A stretch of 64,000 nt of DNA from Cephalopachus bancanus. Lineage: Eukaryota > Chordata > Mammalia > Primates > Tarsiidae. Position 1 is the first letter of the stretch. The number at the start of each line of letters is the position of its first letter. The notes under the pieces are model-generated. The model searched no databases. It was not told where the DNA came from and was given only the letters and a program-made list of their open reading frames with translations. Both the position numbers and the translations under genes were made by a program. Location of the stretch: contig JAPVLO010000074.1 in NCBI GenBank assembly GCA_027257055.1, positions 186,001 through 250,000 on the forward strand, given 5' to 3'. Shown here one piece after another: positions 1-12,073 of this stretch.

Positions 1-293
1 AGCTGCTGTTTTCATTTTAATTGCATCCCCAGCTGGCTCAGAATTCTGTCATCAGACAATTTTATCAAATGCTTTAAAATAAACAGCCAACTATTTTAAA
101 TGGCATTTTACTACAAATTAGTGTAATGAAACGTTCCAGTTAGATAACTGTGACATTTGATAGTTACAAAATAGCTATATCTTTCTTTTTCACAGGGTAG
201 TATTAAAAAACAAAGCAAAACAAAATAAGCAAAGAAAAAAAAAATCCCTGCCTTTAATGGTGCTTGATAATGATGGCTTAATAGTTATCCTCC
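1..293. other. Unique intergenic DNA, no feature seen
   Basis: AT-rich single-copy-looking sequence up to the Alu target site. No open frame of note and no repeat family recognised. Confidence 0.5.
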
Positions 294-587
294 CAGCTGG
301 GAGTGGTGGCTCAGTCTGTAATCCTAGCACCTTGGGAGGTCAAGGCAAGAGGATTGCCCTAACCCGGAGGTGTTCGAGACCAGCCTGGACAACTTGGTGA
401 AACCTCGTCTCTACAATAAATCACAAAAACTAGCCAGGCGTGGTGGAGTGCATCTGTAGTTCTAGCTACTTGGAAGGCTGAGGTGGAAGGATTGCTTGAA
501 CCCAGCAGGTCGAGGCTGCAGTGGCCATGAGTGGGCCACTGCACTCCAGTCTGGGTGACAAAAGTGAGACTCCAACTCAAAAAAAAA
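294..587 (+). mobile_element. Alu SINE, dimeric, diverged lineage-specific type
   Basis: A 7SL-derived dimeric Alu reads left to right: GGTGGCTCAGTCTGTAATCC near the start, a CTACAATAAATCAC linker, then a right arm ending GACTCCAACTCA and a short A-tail. It is flanked by an imperfect target-site duplication, AGTTATCCTCC at 283-293 and AGTTATTCTCC at 588-598, one mismatch in 11. It is more diverged than the copies at 42, 55 and 58 kb, so it is probably an older member of the same lineage. An open frame on the opposite strand here lies wholly inside the Alu and is not a gene. Confidence 0.93.
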
Positions 588-794
588 AGTTATTCTCCTT
601 TGTATACTCTGCATTAAGGACCAGAAATGCAAATGTCTAGAGATTTGAAAAGATAAATGAGCTAGTTTACAGATGCGATAGAAAGTAGTGAAGATTGTGA
701 CAACATGTAGAATAAAAACCAGAACTCAACTATGGTAACGTATTGTATTATTGAAATGTGGATCCAGCAATATTGCTCAGTGGATATAAAGTTT

Positions 795-1032
795 TAGACA
801 TGAAAGAAGAATAAGTTCTAAAGGTCTGCTGTCCAACACAATACCTATAATTAGCAATATAGTATTGAGCACTTCAAAATATGTTAAGAGAATAGATTTC
901 AGCTTGTTTATTGACCACAAAACAAAAACAAACAAAAATACAGAAGAATACATAAGTCCAAACTCATAAAATATATACATTAAATATGTGCATTCTAATA
1001 GATCAATTATACCTCAATAAAACTTAAAAGAA
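795..1032 (+). mobile_element. Old L1 (L1M-type) 3' end fragment
   Basis: The segment follows the familiar 3' UTR order of mammalian L1M elements: a GAATAAGTTCTA...GTCTGCTGTCCAACA part, an AGTTTTAGCAATA-like part, a TTGCTAAGAGAGTAGAT-like part, and a terminal CAATTATACCTCAATAAAACT before the A-rich end. It is diverged and has lost any clear target-site duplication. The subfamily cannot be fixed by eye. Confidence 0.65.
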
Positions 1033-1934
1033 TAGCATGGGGTCAGAATGATCAGCAATTATTTTTTCAAAGGAAACTTAAAATGTGGGTTTTGATTGGA
1101 AATGGTTTACAAACTAAGAAATATCCATTGTGAAATGCTAATTTATATAATATGAATACTATTTAAATTAAATCCACTTAACTAAAAACTGAAAATCAAC
1201 CTGTAGAGTGAAATATTTTTGGATATTTTATCTTAAACACAAAATTATTTTAAAAGTATAATTTGTCTCATATTTTATTTACGACTCTACTAAAGTAAAA
1301 TCAAGTGTATTAAAGAAAAAATGTTATATATTTTGTCATACACTTCTAATAGAATTATAAGAAAGAGCTGTATAAATTTTATTACTTTTATAACTTTTAT
1401 AAGATAAATTTTGCAGACTATTCACGTCTTTTCTCAATTTTTACAAAAATCTCTTTTAATGCTTAATTGTTAAATCATCCACTTTTAAAGTACATATTGT
1501 GTGGTTCTTGTTTATTTTTTCTTGTTCACTTATTAGTGGGAATAACGCTGACCTCAATTTTCAGTGTTTCATATAATGACTTGTTTCTAGGGAAAGTCTG
1601 TTTTTGCTCATTGCTACTATAGATAGTTGCTCAAAAGAGATAAATCTCAAAAATACAGTTACTCACAATTAAGGAAAAAAATATACATTCCCCTCACATC
1701 CCAGACCAATGCACATTTGTGGGATGTTTGCTCCAGGTAATCATTAAGTCAAACAATTATCCTTATAATATGGTTTTAACATTGGCCTAGGGGAAAATTT
1801 TCAATATCGGTCATCACTAAAAAGCAAATTCAGCAATAATTAGATAATATTTCCTAATTAATTTGCATAAATTCAAATAAAATTATTATATCAAGTACTA
1901 ACAATAGATTGGGAACTAGGCACTCTTGTATAAT
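1033..1934. other. AT-rich intergenic DNA, no feature seen
   Basis: Long runs of A/T-rich unique sequence. No repeat boundary, open frame or regulatory motif that I can defend. Confidence 0.5.
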
Positions 1935-2190
1935 GCGGGTGTGAGTATAAATTGGTACAATTTGGCAAATATTTGAACACCATCTACTTAAATAAGAACC
2001 ATATCTTATAAATGAGCAGTAGTTTGTATTGGTATGTATTAAAGAATAACACGTAGATACGTAACCAAACATGTCTTTTAGAGATTTCGTTGTGGAACTA
2101 TAAAATATAAAATATTTATAACACAGCATACTATTTTACAAAGTATTTAAATTAATGAAATACATATAAATATACATCTAAGAAAAGTTT
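1935..2190 (+). mobile_element. Possible decayed L1M ORF2 C-terminal fragment
   Basis: GTATAAATTGGTACAATTTG and nearby words resemble the end of ORF2 in old L1M elements (GTAAATTGGTACAACC...TTTGGCA). About 150 bases on, ACACAGCATACTATTTTACA resembles the ATACTATGCAGCC block. The match is patchy, so this is tentative. Confidence 0.35.
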
Positions 2191-2593
2191 GATTTAATAC
2201 ATTGTTGAATATAAAAAACAAGTTGCAAAATTATATAGAGTATTTTAACTGTTAGTTTAAAAGAAACTCACAAACCCAGCATTATTATCCTCACATACAG
2301 ATAGAAATTAATGACATTGAATATTTCTGTTGGTGAGTCTAGTAATTTATGTCACAAAAGGGACATTAGTTTTTTTATTTTGGTATGTTTTTAACTAAGA
2401 ATGTATCCATATTTTGCTAAATAATTATAATTAAACTAGAAGAAAACATTGATTGATGTTTATAAATTGGAAGGGATCGTAGAGATTGACTGTAAACTAT
2501 CATCAGTGCTGGGTGCATTGATTGACATCTATGCATTTCAAAATTCAGTTTTAAGGTTTGATTTTAAACCAAGAATTTCTGTTATTTAGTAGG
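2191..2593. other. AT-rich intergenic DNA, no feature seen
   Basis: Unique sequence up to the older L1 3' end. Nothing else recognised. Confidence 0.45.
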
Positions 2594-2772
2594 TTTTTTC
2601 CTATTTAATTTTAAAGTTGTGGGGTCAAATTCAGGATTAGGTATACAAATGGTCATTGTACAGGTAAAGTTTGGGCTTCCTTCTGGTCTTCCTTCACCTG
2701 GTTTGAGATCAGGTACCCTTATCTATGCTGTGTGCCACCTCCTCCCCTAGCAGTTTCCCACCATGCCAATCT
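2594..2772 (-). mobile_element. Older L1 3' UTR, left half of a split element
   Basis: Reading the minus strand, this is an L1 3' UTR tail. It is recognisable because the same order of words recurs at 2825-2930 in the younger L1 (AGGTATACAAAT, TCATTGT, CAGGT, GTGTGCC, TTCCCACCAT). It stops abruptly where the poly-T of the next L1 begins. The missing continuation appears at 9356-9475, so this element was split by the insertion of the 6.6-kb L1 between them. Confidence 0.8.
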
Positions 2773-3083
2773 CTTTTTTTATTATTATTTATATATTTTT
2801 TTGACTTTTAAGTTTTTTATTTTAAAATTGTGGGTTACAATTCAGGGATAGGTATACAAATATTCATTGTGCAGGTACCCTTGTTGATGAGGTGTGCCCC
2901 CCTTTTCCCAGGCAGATTCCCACTATTGCCAATTCCACTTCCCCCTCCACCCTCCCACAGTTCCCTAGTACTGTCAATCCTTTTCTTACAGTACTACAAT
3001 AGTTGTTCAAGGTACACTTATGAGTGATAACATGTGATACTCAGTTCTTTGTTTCTGTGGAAGATCACTCAGTATTACAGACC

Positions 3084-6000
3084 CTAATTCCACCCAGGTT
3101 GCTGTGAAGTTCATGATTTTGTTCTTCTTTATGACTGTGTAATATTCCATTGGGTATATGTACCACATTTTTTTAATCCAGTCCTCTTTCGATGGTCAGC
3201 ACGGTTGGTTTCATGTTCTTGCTATTGTGAACAAAGCTGTGATAAACATACACGTGCAGTAATCTTTTTACAGAGTGATTTGAGTTATTCCGGGTATATT
3301 CCCAGTAGGGGTTTTTGGGGTCATATGGAAGGTCAATTTTTAGGACTTTTAGGAATCGCCACACTTTTTTCCACAGAGGCTGTACTAGTTGACACTCACA
3401 CCCAGAGTGTAGAAGTGTTCCTTTCTCGCCACATCCTCTCCAGCATCTGTTATTTTCTGAGTTATTGATGATGGCCATTCTGACTGGAGTTAGGTGGTAT
3501 CTCAATGTAGTTTTAATATGCATTTCTTTGATGACTAGTGAGGCTGAACATTTTTTCATGTGTCTGTTGGCTGCTCATATGTCTTCTTTTGAGAACTGTC
3601 TATTCATATCTTTTGCCCACTTTGTAATGGGGCTGTTTGGTTTTTTCTTTTCAGTACATTTGAGTTCCTTGTACATCCTAGATGTTAGGTCTTTGTCAGA
3701 TATACAGTTAGCAAATATTTTTTCCTAGTCTGGGGGCTGTCTCCTTGCTCTCTAGATGATTTCTTTGGCTTTGCAGAAATGTCAGTTTAATGAGGACCCA
3801 CTTGTCTATCTTGGTTCTTATAGCCTGGGCACTTGGGGTTTTGATCAGGAATTGGTTGCCAGTTCCAATTTCCATAAGAGTGTCTCCTGCATTTTCTAAG
3901 GTTCTTATAGTTTGAGCTTTTATGTTTAGGTCTCTGATCCATTTAGAGTTAATTTTTGTGTATGGGGGTAGTTAGGGGTCCTGTTTTAATCTTCTGCATG
4001 TGGTCAGCCAGTTTTCCTAGCACCATTTACTGAATAGGTCTTCTTCTCCCCAGTGGTTGGTGTTGGAGGCTTTGTCAAAGATGACTCGGTTGAGAAATTG
4101 AGGTTTTGCTTCTGAAATCTCAATTCCATTCCATTGGTCTATATGCCTGTTCTTGTACCAATACCGGGCTGTTTTGATTATTGTAACTTTATAATAAAGT
4201 TTAAAGTCTGAGAGTGTGATACCTCCTGCTTTTTTTTCTGAGGATTGTTTTGGCTATTTGTGGCCATTTATTTTTCCATATGAATTCCTGTATAGTTTCT
4301 AGGTTTGAGAAGAATATTGCTGGTAATTTGATGGGTATTGCGTTAAGTCTGTAGATTGCCTTGGGTAGGATGGACATCTTAGTAATGTTGATTCTTCCAA
4401 TCCAGGAGCATGGAATATTTTTCCACTTGTTCATGTCATCTTTGATTTCTTTGAGCAGTATTTTGTAGTTTTCATTGTAAAGGTGTTTCACGTCTCTGGT
4501 TAGGAAGATGCCAAGGTATTTCATTTTTGTGTTTGTGTGGCTATTGCGAATGGAATTGTGCTTTTTATTTGGGATTCTGTTTGTTTATGATTGGTGTATA
4601 GAAATGCAATTGTCTTTTGCACATTTATTTTATATCCTGACACTTTGCCAAAGTCCTTTATCAGTGCAAGGGTTTTTTTTTGACAGATTGTCTTGGGTTT
4701 TCAAGGTATAGAATCATGTCATCTGCAATGAGAGATAACTTGATTTTCTCTTTTCCTATTTGGATACCCCTGATCGCCTTCTCTTCTCTGATTGCTCTAG
4801 TTAAGACTTCCAAAACTATGTCGAATAGGAGGGGAGAGAATGGACATCCTTGTCTTGTTCTAGTTTTCAGGAGAAATGTTTTCAATTTCTTTCTGATTAG
4901 CAGTATACTGGCTGTGGATTTCTCATAGATGGCTTTTACTATTTTGAGGTATGTCCATCTATGCCTAGATGTTCGAGGGTTTTTATCAAGAAGGGGTGCT
5001 GGATTTTATCAAAAGCTTTTTCTGCATCTAATGATATAATCATGTGATTTTTGGTTTTGTCTGTTGCTGTATTTAATTACATTTATGGTCTTATGAATGT
5101 TGAACCAGTCTTGAATCCCAGGGATAAAGCCTACTTGGTTGTGGTGGATGATTTTTGGGATGTGTTGTTAAATCCAGTTTGCTAGGATCTTGTTGAGAAT
5201 TTTAGCATCTATGTTCATCAAGGATATTGACCTGTAGTTCTCTTTCTTTGTTGGGTTTTTACCTGGCTTGGGTATCAATGTGATCTTAGCTTCAGAAAAT
5301 GATTTGAGGAAACTTCCATCTTTCTCAATCACCTGGAATACTTTCAATAGGATTGTATCAGTTCCTCCTTATATGTTTTGTTGAATTCTGCTGGAAAGCT
5401 ACCTGGTCCAGGTTTTTTGTGTTTTGTTTTGTTGGGTTTTTTTTTTTTTGTATTTAGTTTTCTTATGATATAGTCAATTTCCTTGATTGCTATTGGTCTA
5501 TTTAGGGTTTCGATTTCTTCTTATTTCAACCTGGGGAAGTTGTGTGATGTCAGAAAGTCCTCCATTGCCTTTAGGTTTTCAAGTTTGTTTCCATACAAGT
5601 GTACATAGTTGTCTCTGATAATCTTTTGTATTTCTTCAGAGTCAGATGTGACTTCATTTTTTGTGTTTCTGATTGTGTTTACTTGTGCTTTTTCTCTCTT
5701 TTTCTTAGTCAGTGTAGCTATGGGACCATCAATCTTATTTATCCTTTCAAAGAACCAGCTTTTTGTCACTGATTTTTTTGTATCATATTTTGGTTTTCTA
5801 TGTCTCAGATTTGGGCTTTTATTTTGGTGATCTGGATTCTTCTGCTGAACTTTGCATTTTGGTGGTCTTGCTTTCCAGCTTCCTTAGGTGTTAGGCTGTT
5901 AACTTGTGATCTTTCCATTTTCTTCATGTGTGTTTGTAGTGATATGAATTCCTCTCTTACTACTGCTTTCATGGCATCCCAGAGATTTTGGTAAGATGTT

Positions 6001-6847
6001 TCTTCATTTTCATTTGTTTACAGGCATCTTTTAATCTCTGTTTTGATTTCCATGTTGACCCAGTAGTTGCTTAACATCATGCTGTTTAGTTTCCATGTCT
6101 TAGTGGGTTTGGGGGGAACTTTGTTAGTGTTGATATTTATTTTTATTCCACTGTGGTCTGAGAAGGTGCATGGCAAAATTTCAATCTTATGAATTTTGTT
6201 TATGCTTAATTTATGGCCTATGTGGTCAATCTTAGAGTACGTTCCATGTGGTGATGAGTAGAATGATGTAGAATGTATAGTCTATGGTTGTTGAGTGGAA
6301 TGCTCTGTAGGTATCAATTTGGTCAAGAGTCATATTGAGGTTCTGGATCACCTTGCTGATTTTTTGTCTTGATGATCTGTCTAGGGTTGTGAATGAGGTA
6401 CTAAAGTCCCCAGTTATGATAGTGTTAGAGTCAATATCTTTTTTTAAGTTTGCCCAGAAGTTGCCTTATGAAAGTTGGTGCTCCTATGTTGGGTACATAT
6501 ATATTTAAGATGGATATTTCTTGTTGATGGATTGAAACTTTCATCACTATATAGTGACCTTCCGTATCTTTTAAAATTTTTGATAGCTTATGGGGTATTT
6601 TGTCTGATATAAAGATCACAACTCCTGCTTTCTTTTGTGTTCTGTTCACCTGAAATTTTGTGTCCTATCCTCTTACTTTGAGTCTGTGAGTGTCCTTTCT
6701 GGTGAGGTGAGTCTGTTGGAGACAATATATTGTTACCTCATGATATTTTATTCATTTTGTCATTCTGTGTCTTTTCAGTGGTGTTTTTAGTCCATTCATA
6801 TTCATATTCAGGCTAATTATTGAAATGTGAGAGTTTATCCATACCAT
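3084..6847 (-). pseudogene. L1 ORF2 remnant (endonuclease / reverse transcriptase)
   Basis: This is the decayed ORF2 of the minus-strand L1, about the 3.8-kb length usual for ORF2. Recognisable pieces in order are an endonuclease part around 6431-6649 (VVIFISDKIPHK, ISILNIYVPNIGAPTF), a linker part around 5521-5769, a reverse transcriptase part around 4661-4885 ([19 protein letters not shown] and [11 protein letters not shown], where the catalytic FADD has become IADD), and the C-terminal cysteine-rich part at 3173-3559 ([20 protein letters not shown]). Many stops and frame changes separate them. The start at 6847 was chosen by alignment with the ATG of the ORF2 at 44706. No function is expected. 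Confidence 0.9.
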
Positions 6848-6924
6848 GAGGTTCCTATAGATTTGTTGTTGCTCCTGTTTGTTCTTGTCTGTCTTTTGGT
6901 TTTTGGGTTGACTCATGTGTGTTT

Positions 6925-7931
6925 TCAATCTTTTTCCTGCTCTCTTATAAAGAATACTGTTGTTCCTTTTTGCCTTTCTTCTGTGTTTAATACTTTCTTA
7001 AGTGTTTCTTGTAGATCTGGTCTGGAGGCATGGCGGAGGGGATTCTGTCTTTCCCCATTTGATGTGATTACCTTAGGTCCCATTCAATCTTAGGGATTGA
7101 ATATCTGGGAAAGATTTTAATTCTCCATCACTGATGAATTTTAGTTTAGCTGGGTAAGTTATTCTTGGTTGAAATTGTTTATCATTGAGAATTTTGAAGA
7201 TTGGGTTCCAAGCTCTCCTAGCCTGAAGTGTTTCTGTAGATAAATCTGCTATTCTAATTAGTCTTCCCCAGTACGTATTCTGGCTTTTTTCTCTTGCTGC
7301 CTTTAGTATTTCTTTTTCACACTTATTTTTTTAGGTGAATTATAATGTGTGTGGGAGTTGGTCTTCTCAGTTGTTGTCTTACAGGGGTTCTCTGAATCTC
7401 TTGTGTTTGAATTTTCACATCACTGATGAGATGGGGATGTATTCATGTATAATTTCTTGGAATGTTTATTTCAGGGTGCTCTGTATCTCTTTCTGCCTCA
7501 GTAAGTCCAATTACTCTTAGGTTCAGCCTCTTGAAATAATCACTCATCTCTTGAAGGTTTTACTCTGTCTTTTTAAGATTCTTTTCTATGTTTTTGACAG
7601 TTTGGTATAGTTCTATATTTTGGTCCTCAAGCTCTGAGATTCTTTCTTCTGCTTGGCTAATTCTGCTTTCCATGCTTATCAGTGTGTTATTTATTTCATT
7701 CACAGTTTTCTTTACTGCTATAATCTCAGTTATCAACTCCTTCCTATTTTCCTCTTGTCTTTCCTCAATTCTTTTTATTCTCTCTATTAATGTCTTGATA
7801 TGTGGGTTTGTAGTATGTGACCAGTCATTCTGGGGGCTCTTCATTGTTTGAATTCCAATGTCTGTTTTCTTAGTGTCTGACCTCCCAGTGGTCTGTGTGA
7901 GACCCATATTCTTCTTTTGCTTTTTCTTCAT
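6925..7931 (-). pseudogene. L1 ORF1 remnant (RNA-binding chaperone)
   Basis: From the ATG at 7931 a 123-codon frame is open. It contains the coiled-coil of L1 ORF1p (MESRISQAEERISELEDQ, then TVKNIEKNLKK), which in the family forms trimers that coat L1 RNA. The frame then breaks, and the RRM and C-terminal parts survive only as diverged pieces down to about 6925. Near its 3' end (7028-7080) it has about 50 extra bases compared with the ORF1 at 44.5 kb. Those bases match part of this element's own 5' UTR. Confidence 0.88.
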
Positions 7932-9355
7932 TTGTGTAGATTTTCCTCCCCCCTACTTCTCCCCCACTTCCTTAATTCTGTTGTTCATGAATGGTGGGGT
8001 TGCTTTTACTTCTGCTTTCTCAATCTCCTATTTTTCCTTATGTGGGTCCTCTGGTTTTATTCAATTCTGAAGGTGAACTATGGGTTTGGGGCTGTACTTT
8101 TTGCAGTTTGAGATTTAATTGGGGGGCCTGTGATTCAAAATCTATCTGCAGATCCCAGTATCCACCGACAGGTGTATGGGCACCCTGGAACCCACTTCCT
8201 ACCAGCTTGCAATCTGTCCATGCAGTGGGGGTATAGCTCTGCTCCCTGAAAGCAAAATGAAGTGAGAAAAAGGAAAAGAATGGAACAAGGAAGGGGGGGC
8301 AAGAGGAAGTTGGAAAGAGAGAAAAGTAAGAGGGAAAACAGACAGACAGACTGACTAACAAATGAAAAGAGACACAAAGACAGTAAAGAGTTTTAAAAAA
8401 CCACTACAACATACAGACAATCTTACAAACACACAAGCGAACCAGCCTCCCTATTGATGTACTCTTCCCACACACAGAGAGTCTAAAGAAAAAAAAAATC
8501 AGTAAAATAACAGGAACAAAGCAAGTGAAAATGTTATCAAAAACAGAAAGAATAGAGAAGAAAAAAACTAAAACAAAAATAAACAAAAATGAGCAAAGCA
8601 GACAAAGAATAAAAATAAAAAATAATAAAAGCAAGGAACCAAACTTGCTCTGAGGTTGTTCCTGTAAGTCCAACGTCCTTTCAGTTGTGATCTTTAGCTC
8701 TCATCTCAGGCTGATAGGGTTGTTCACAGCTTGGGTCAGATACACCAGGCCTACTGTGGAAGGAGGGTGGATCAAATCTGGACTCAGCTGGCTTGCTGCC
8801 TGTCAATACTGCCACTCAGATCTGACCCCTCTGTGTCTGATCTAGCATGGGGGAGGGAATTCTGTCTCTCCCAGTTTGATATGATTACCTTAGGTCCTAA
8901 GTTGGAGGCTTGGCGGAGCTGGGCAGAGCTGGGCAGGACAATGCAGGTCTCTGCCTGGTCCTGGGACAGAGAAAATGGTTGCGCTTGGCATTTCTTCACT
9001 GGGTGTGGGCCTGCTCCCTGGCTTTCCTGATCCTCTCTCTCCACTGATCAGACTTGGGGCTCCAGCTGATATGCTACAACAGGTGATGGTGTGGGCCATG
9101 TGGCAGGTGAAAAGAATCAGCTGAACTCGGCCAGCTCCTCTCAGGTGAGTTCCACGAGTTCCTGCACACTGCGGTCCAAATCTCAGGGTGGTGGAGGCTT
9201 GCAGTCACCCTAGAGGGGGGACCCAGGTGCATAAAGCCAAGTCTTCCCTCAGACGGGCTCTCACTCTCCCACACCTACTCATGCAGAGTCTTTATGGACA
9301 CTTGCTCCTGCAGAGACTCTCACAGTCTGACCTGTCCAGTGGCCATCTTGTCCCC
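7932..9355 (-). promoter_or_regulatory. L1 5' UTR / internal promoter region
   Basis: The region upstream of ORF1 in the minus-strand L1, about 1.4 kb, moderately GC-rich next to the surrounding DNA. GCCATCTT at 9342-9349 is the reverse complement of AAGATGGC, the YY1-type site that in known L1s positions transcription start. The part nearest ORF1 (about 8050-8240) is shared with the L1 at 43.3-43.5 kb. The distal part is not. Several open frames here are chance frames in UTR sequence. Confidence 0.8.
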
Positions 9356-9475
9356 AATTCCCAATCTTTCTTATAGTATTATGATAAGTGTTCAGGGTCC
9401 ACTTATGAGTGAGAACGTGTGGTATTCAGTTCTTTGTTTCTGTGATAGTTCACTATTATAGACTATTTGGTTGGT
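9356..9475 (-). mobile_element. Older L1 3' UTR, right half of a split element
   Basis: Starting with CCCAATCTTTCTTATAGTA and going through CCACTTATGAGTGAGAACG and CAGTTCTTTGTTTCTGTGAT, this matches the L1 3' UTR segment seen at about 2965-3060. It continues the fragment at 2594-2772, so the older L1 was a 5'-truncated copy of about 300 bases before the large insertion. TATTTAGTAGGTT at 2584-2596 and TATTTGGTTGGTT at 9470-9482 could be its old target-site duplication. Confidence 0.78.
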
Positions 9476-10019
9476 TCATACCTATTTCTTTTCTTTGACT
9501 CACTTTAAAGTTTACAGAGAAATAAGATATTGACATAGCCTCAAAATATTTAATTAAATTATTCATTAATTACTAAGGGAAAATGGTAACTTTACAGTAG
9601 AGAAACTTGGCAGACACCATCTCAACCCCAACAATCAAAATTTATATCTCCAGTCATAATAATATATTGGCTGATGTATTAAGAAATATGGTATGCTAAA
9701 TGGGGCACACTAATTTGTGGTATTCTTCTCCCAAAACTATAACCTTATTCTGATGATGGGAATGTATCAGACAAACTCAAACTGAGGGATATGTACAAAA
9801 TACCTTTCCTGTACTAGTCTGTATTTGGCAGTACTTCAGAAATATAAAGTTTATGAAAGACAGAAATACTAAGAAACCATTACAAATAGAAGGAGAAATG
9901 ATGACTAAATGCAGTGCAGAATCCTGGATTGGATCCTGAAGTGAGAAGAAAAAAGAGAGAGAGAGAGAAGGAATAAAGAGGTAGAAAAACTCTGGAAATC
10001 TTATTGTAGTCCATAGTTT
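9476..10019. other. Intergenic DNA with a short GA tract
   Basis: Unique-looking sequence. A GAGAGAGAGAGA tract lies at about 9954-9968. No gene seen. Confidence 0.45.
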
Positions 10020-10190
10020 AATAATTAAATAATAATGTATCAATGTTACTTTTTATCATTGTACCATGGTTTTATAAGTAACTGACATTGGGTAAATTAA
10101 ATAGGGACATGTAGCAACACTTTGTATTATTTTTGGAAGTTCTTTCATAAGTCTAAAATTATTTCAAAATAAAAACTTAAAATAACATAC
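10020..10190 (+). mobile_element. Old L1M 3' end fragment
   Basis: The ending AAGTCTAAAATTATTTCAAA followed by ATAAAAACTTAAAA is the usual terminus of L1MD/ME-type elements. The preceding words (TGGGTAAATTAAATAGGGA, TTTGTATTATTTTTGGAAG) fit the same 3' UTR. No target-site duplication survives. Confidence 0.6.
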
Positions 10191-12070
10191 AGCTCTTTGA
10201 GTAGATATTAATAACTTTCCTTTCTGAAAACATAATTGAACTCTCAATTGAACTTAAAAATTGACTTTAAAAAAAAGTTCTACTGCTTATTTGGAACATG
10301 CTTATTACTTAAATTAAATCTGAAGAGAAGTCTGGGTTAACTAAATTTGGTTTAATGGGAGTAAACACACTAACAGCAGGATAAGTCATGAAGATGTAAA
10401 GGTTTCATGTCTGCTGCTTTCTTTTTCCTATTTGTGATTTCCAAAATCATTCTAGTCTGAGTGCCAAGGGCGATTGTCTGGCTCAGTTTGGGACAATGCT
10501 TTTTTTTTTTTTCCTTATGCTCTAGAAATTCACTTCTTGTTAGTATGCTAAAAAGAAAAAAATGATCTTTGAATCAGTTCACTGGAGTTTAAGAGTATCT
10601 TTCCTCACTGGTACGCATAATTTAAGTTAACTTCCTGCCAGACAACTGTGTTTCATTGCTATCAGCTCTTCTATAACTCATTGTAACAGATGGAAAATGT
10701 GGCCAAGTGCAATTCATATTTCCTTGGTTAAAAATGTCTGTTAACAGCTCATTACATTTCTTTCTAACTCCACACATCACAGCTACATCTAATTTGTGGT
10801 AAATACATTTTTGTCAAAATTTCTACTGAATGTTTTACATTTGTCTAAGGCTGTAGCTGTTATACTTAATTAGGTTGCACTTTTATTGGAAGAGTTGGAG
10901 CTTAAAATCAATTTATTCTGCTCATTTAAGCCTTGACCTGCTTTGCTTCTAAAATCAAAGACAAAGAATCCTGTAATTTCCTTGATAAGTTTTGTAGTTG
11001 TCATGTTAAATATTAATAATGTGAATTATTATGGCTCACAATTCTAAATGCACTTATAATTGGTTATAATTAATCAAATGTTCATGGCAAAGGAATAATT
11101 TTTTTAAATACTGCATCCCTTTTCCTTATATTATTAAAAATATGATTTTATTTAAGAATTTGAAAATAATTATGTTATTTATTTTTTCCCATTGATGACT
11201 CATGATTAGCTAACTGGTTAACATGAACTAGGATGAAAATCTGTCACAGAAGCACTTGTTGGTCATCCTCAAAGAGTGCTAAATGTGTCTTGTTGACACT
11301 GTACCACTGCCAGCTTCAGCACTACTTGTGTAAATAAGAGGAGATCCTTCAAGCTCTGTGAGTTACTGGTAAGATCCTGGTCTCTCTGCCCACTTTACCT
11401 CATGGTTTTAGCTTCATTATCATAATTTGCCTAAGAGATGCTTCTAACTTATCCTGATGTGCCGTACATTCCAAGAAGCTCTATTCTCCAAAGCTATCCC
11501 TTATTCATGCAGGCATTTATCCCATATAGCTCTGTGCCCCTCTATATGAGCCACTTTCACAAACATTCCTATATCCCCAAGCATACCACAGAGTCTGCAA
11601 GAACATGGGTCAAATTTTCACACAGATTTCTTAAAAATCACTTTGCTTTTGACAGTCTCTTTTCCTAACTGCTCTCTTATCTATCTTCAAGGACATGGCT
11701 ATGTCTGTAAACATCTCCAGTGATGCTATTTTCTGTCTAATAATACAGATTTAAAATACCTACAGAGAGGAAATAGGTCTTCCTTGTACTAGTTGCCCAT
11801 ATAAATTTATTTACTTTCTTTTTTTCCTAAAAGTCTCCAGGTTTCTGAAACTCTTATCTTGTGTTGTATGGCTTTTCTAGTTTTCTAGCATTTCATAACC
11901 AAATCTTTAACAATGCTTGTCATGCTTTCTTTAAAAATATCCATAATCTGCCAACTTCTGACCATTTTCATCTAGGCTACCTTTCTAGATCACCATCGTT
12001 TCTCACCTGAATTCCTAATTGGTTGCTCTGCTCTTAAATTTGACTACCACACATTATTTTCTTCACAGCA
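10191..12070. other. Unique intergenic DNA, no feature seen
   Basis: AT-rich with scattered homopolymer runs (T12 near 10500). The open frame at 11438-11668 has no recognisable domain and no coding-like features, and I treat it as chance. Confidence 0.5.
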
Positions 12071-12073
12071 ACT

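Larger units (their letters stand above)
2774..9355 (-). mobile_element. Near full-length L1 (LINE-1), minus strand, inactive
   Basis: On the minus strand the element begins at about 9355 with GGGGACAAGATGGCC, the typical L1 start with a YY1-type AAGATGGC site. It continues through a 1.4-kb 5' UTR, a broken ORF1 (7931 to about 6925), a broken ORF2 (6847 to about 3084), a 3' UTR and an A-rich tail (T-run from 2774). The two ORFs are shattered by stops and frameshifts, so it cannot move by itself. CCAATCT occurs on both sides (2766-2772 and 9361-9367) and may be what remains of the target-site duplication. It sits inside an older L1 3' end. Its 5' UTR differs from that of the plus-strand L1 at 42 kb over most of its upstream part. 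Confidence 0.92.

Noticed and set aside
8038..8673. Frames in several phases on both strands (80-107 codons)
   Set aside because: They are in the 5' UTR of the minus-strand L1, not coding.
9954..9968. GA-rich tract as a possible regulatory element
   Set aside because: Short simple repeat with no associated promoter features.
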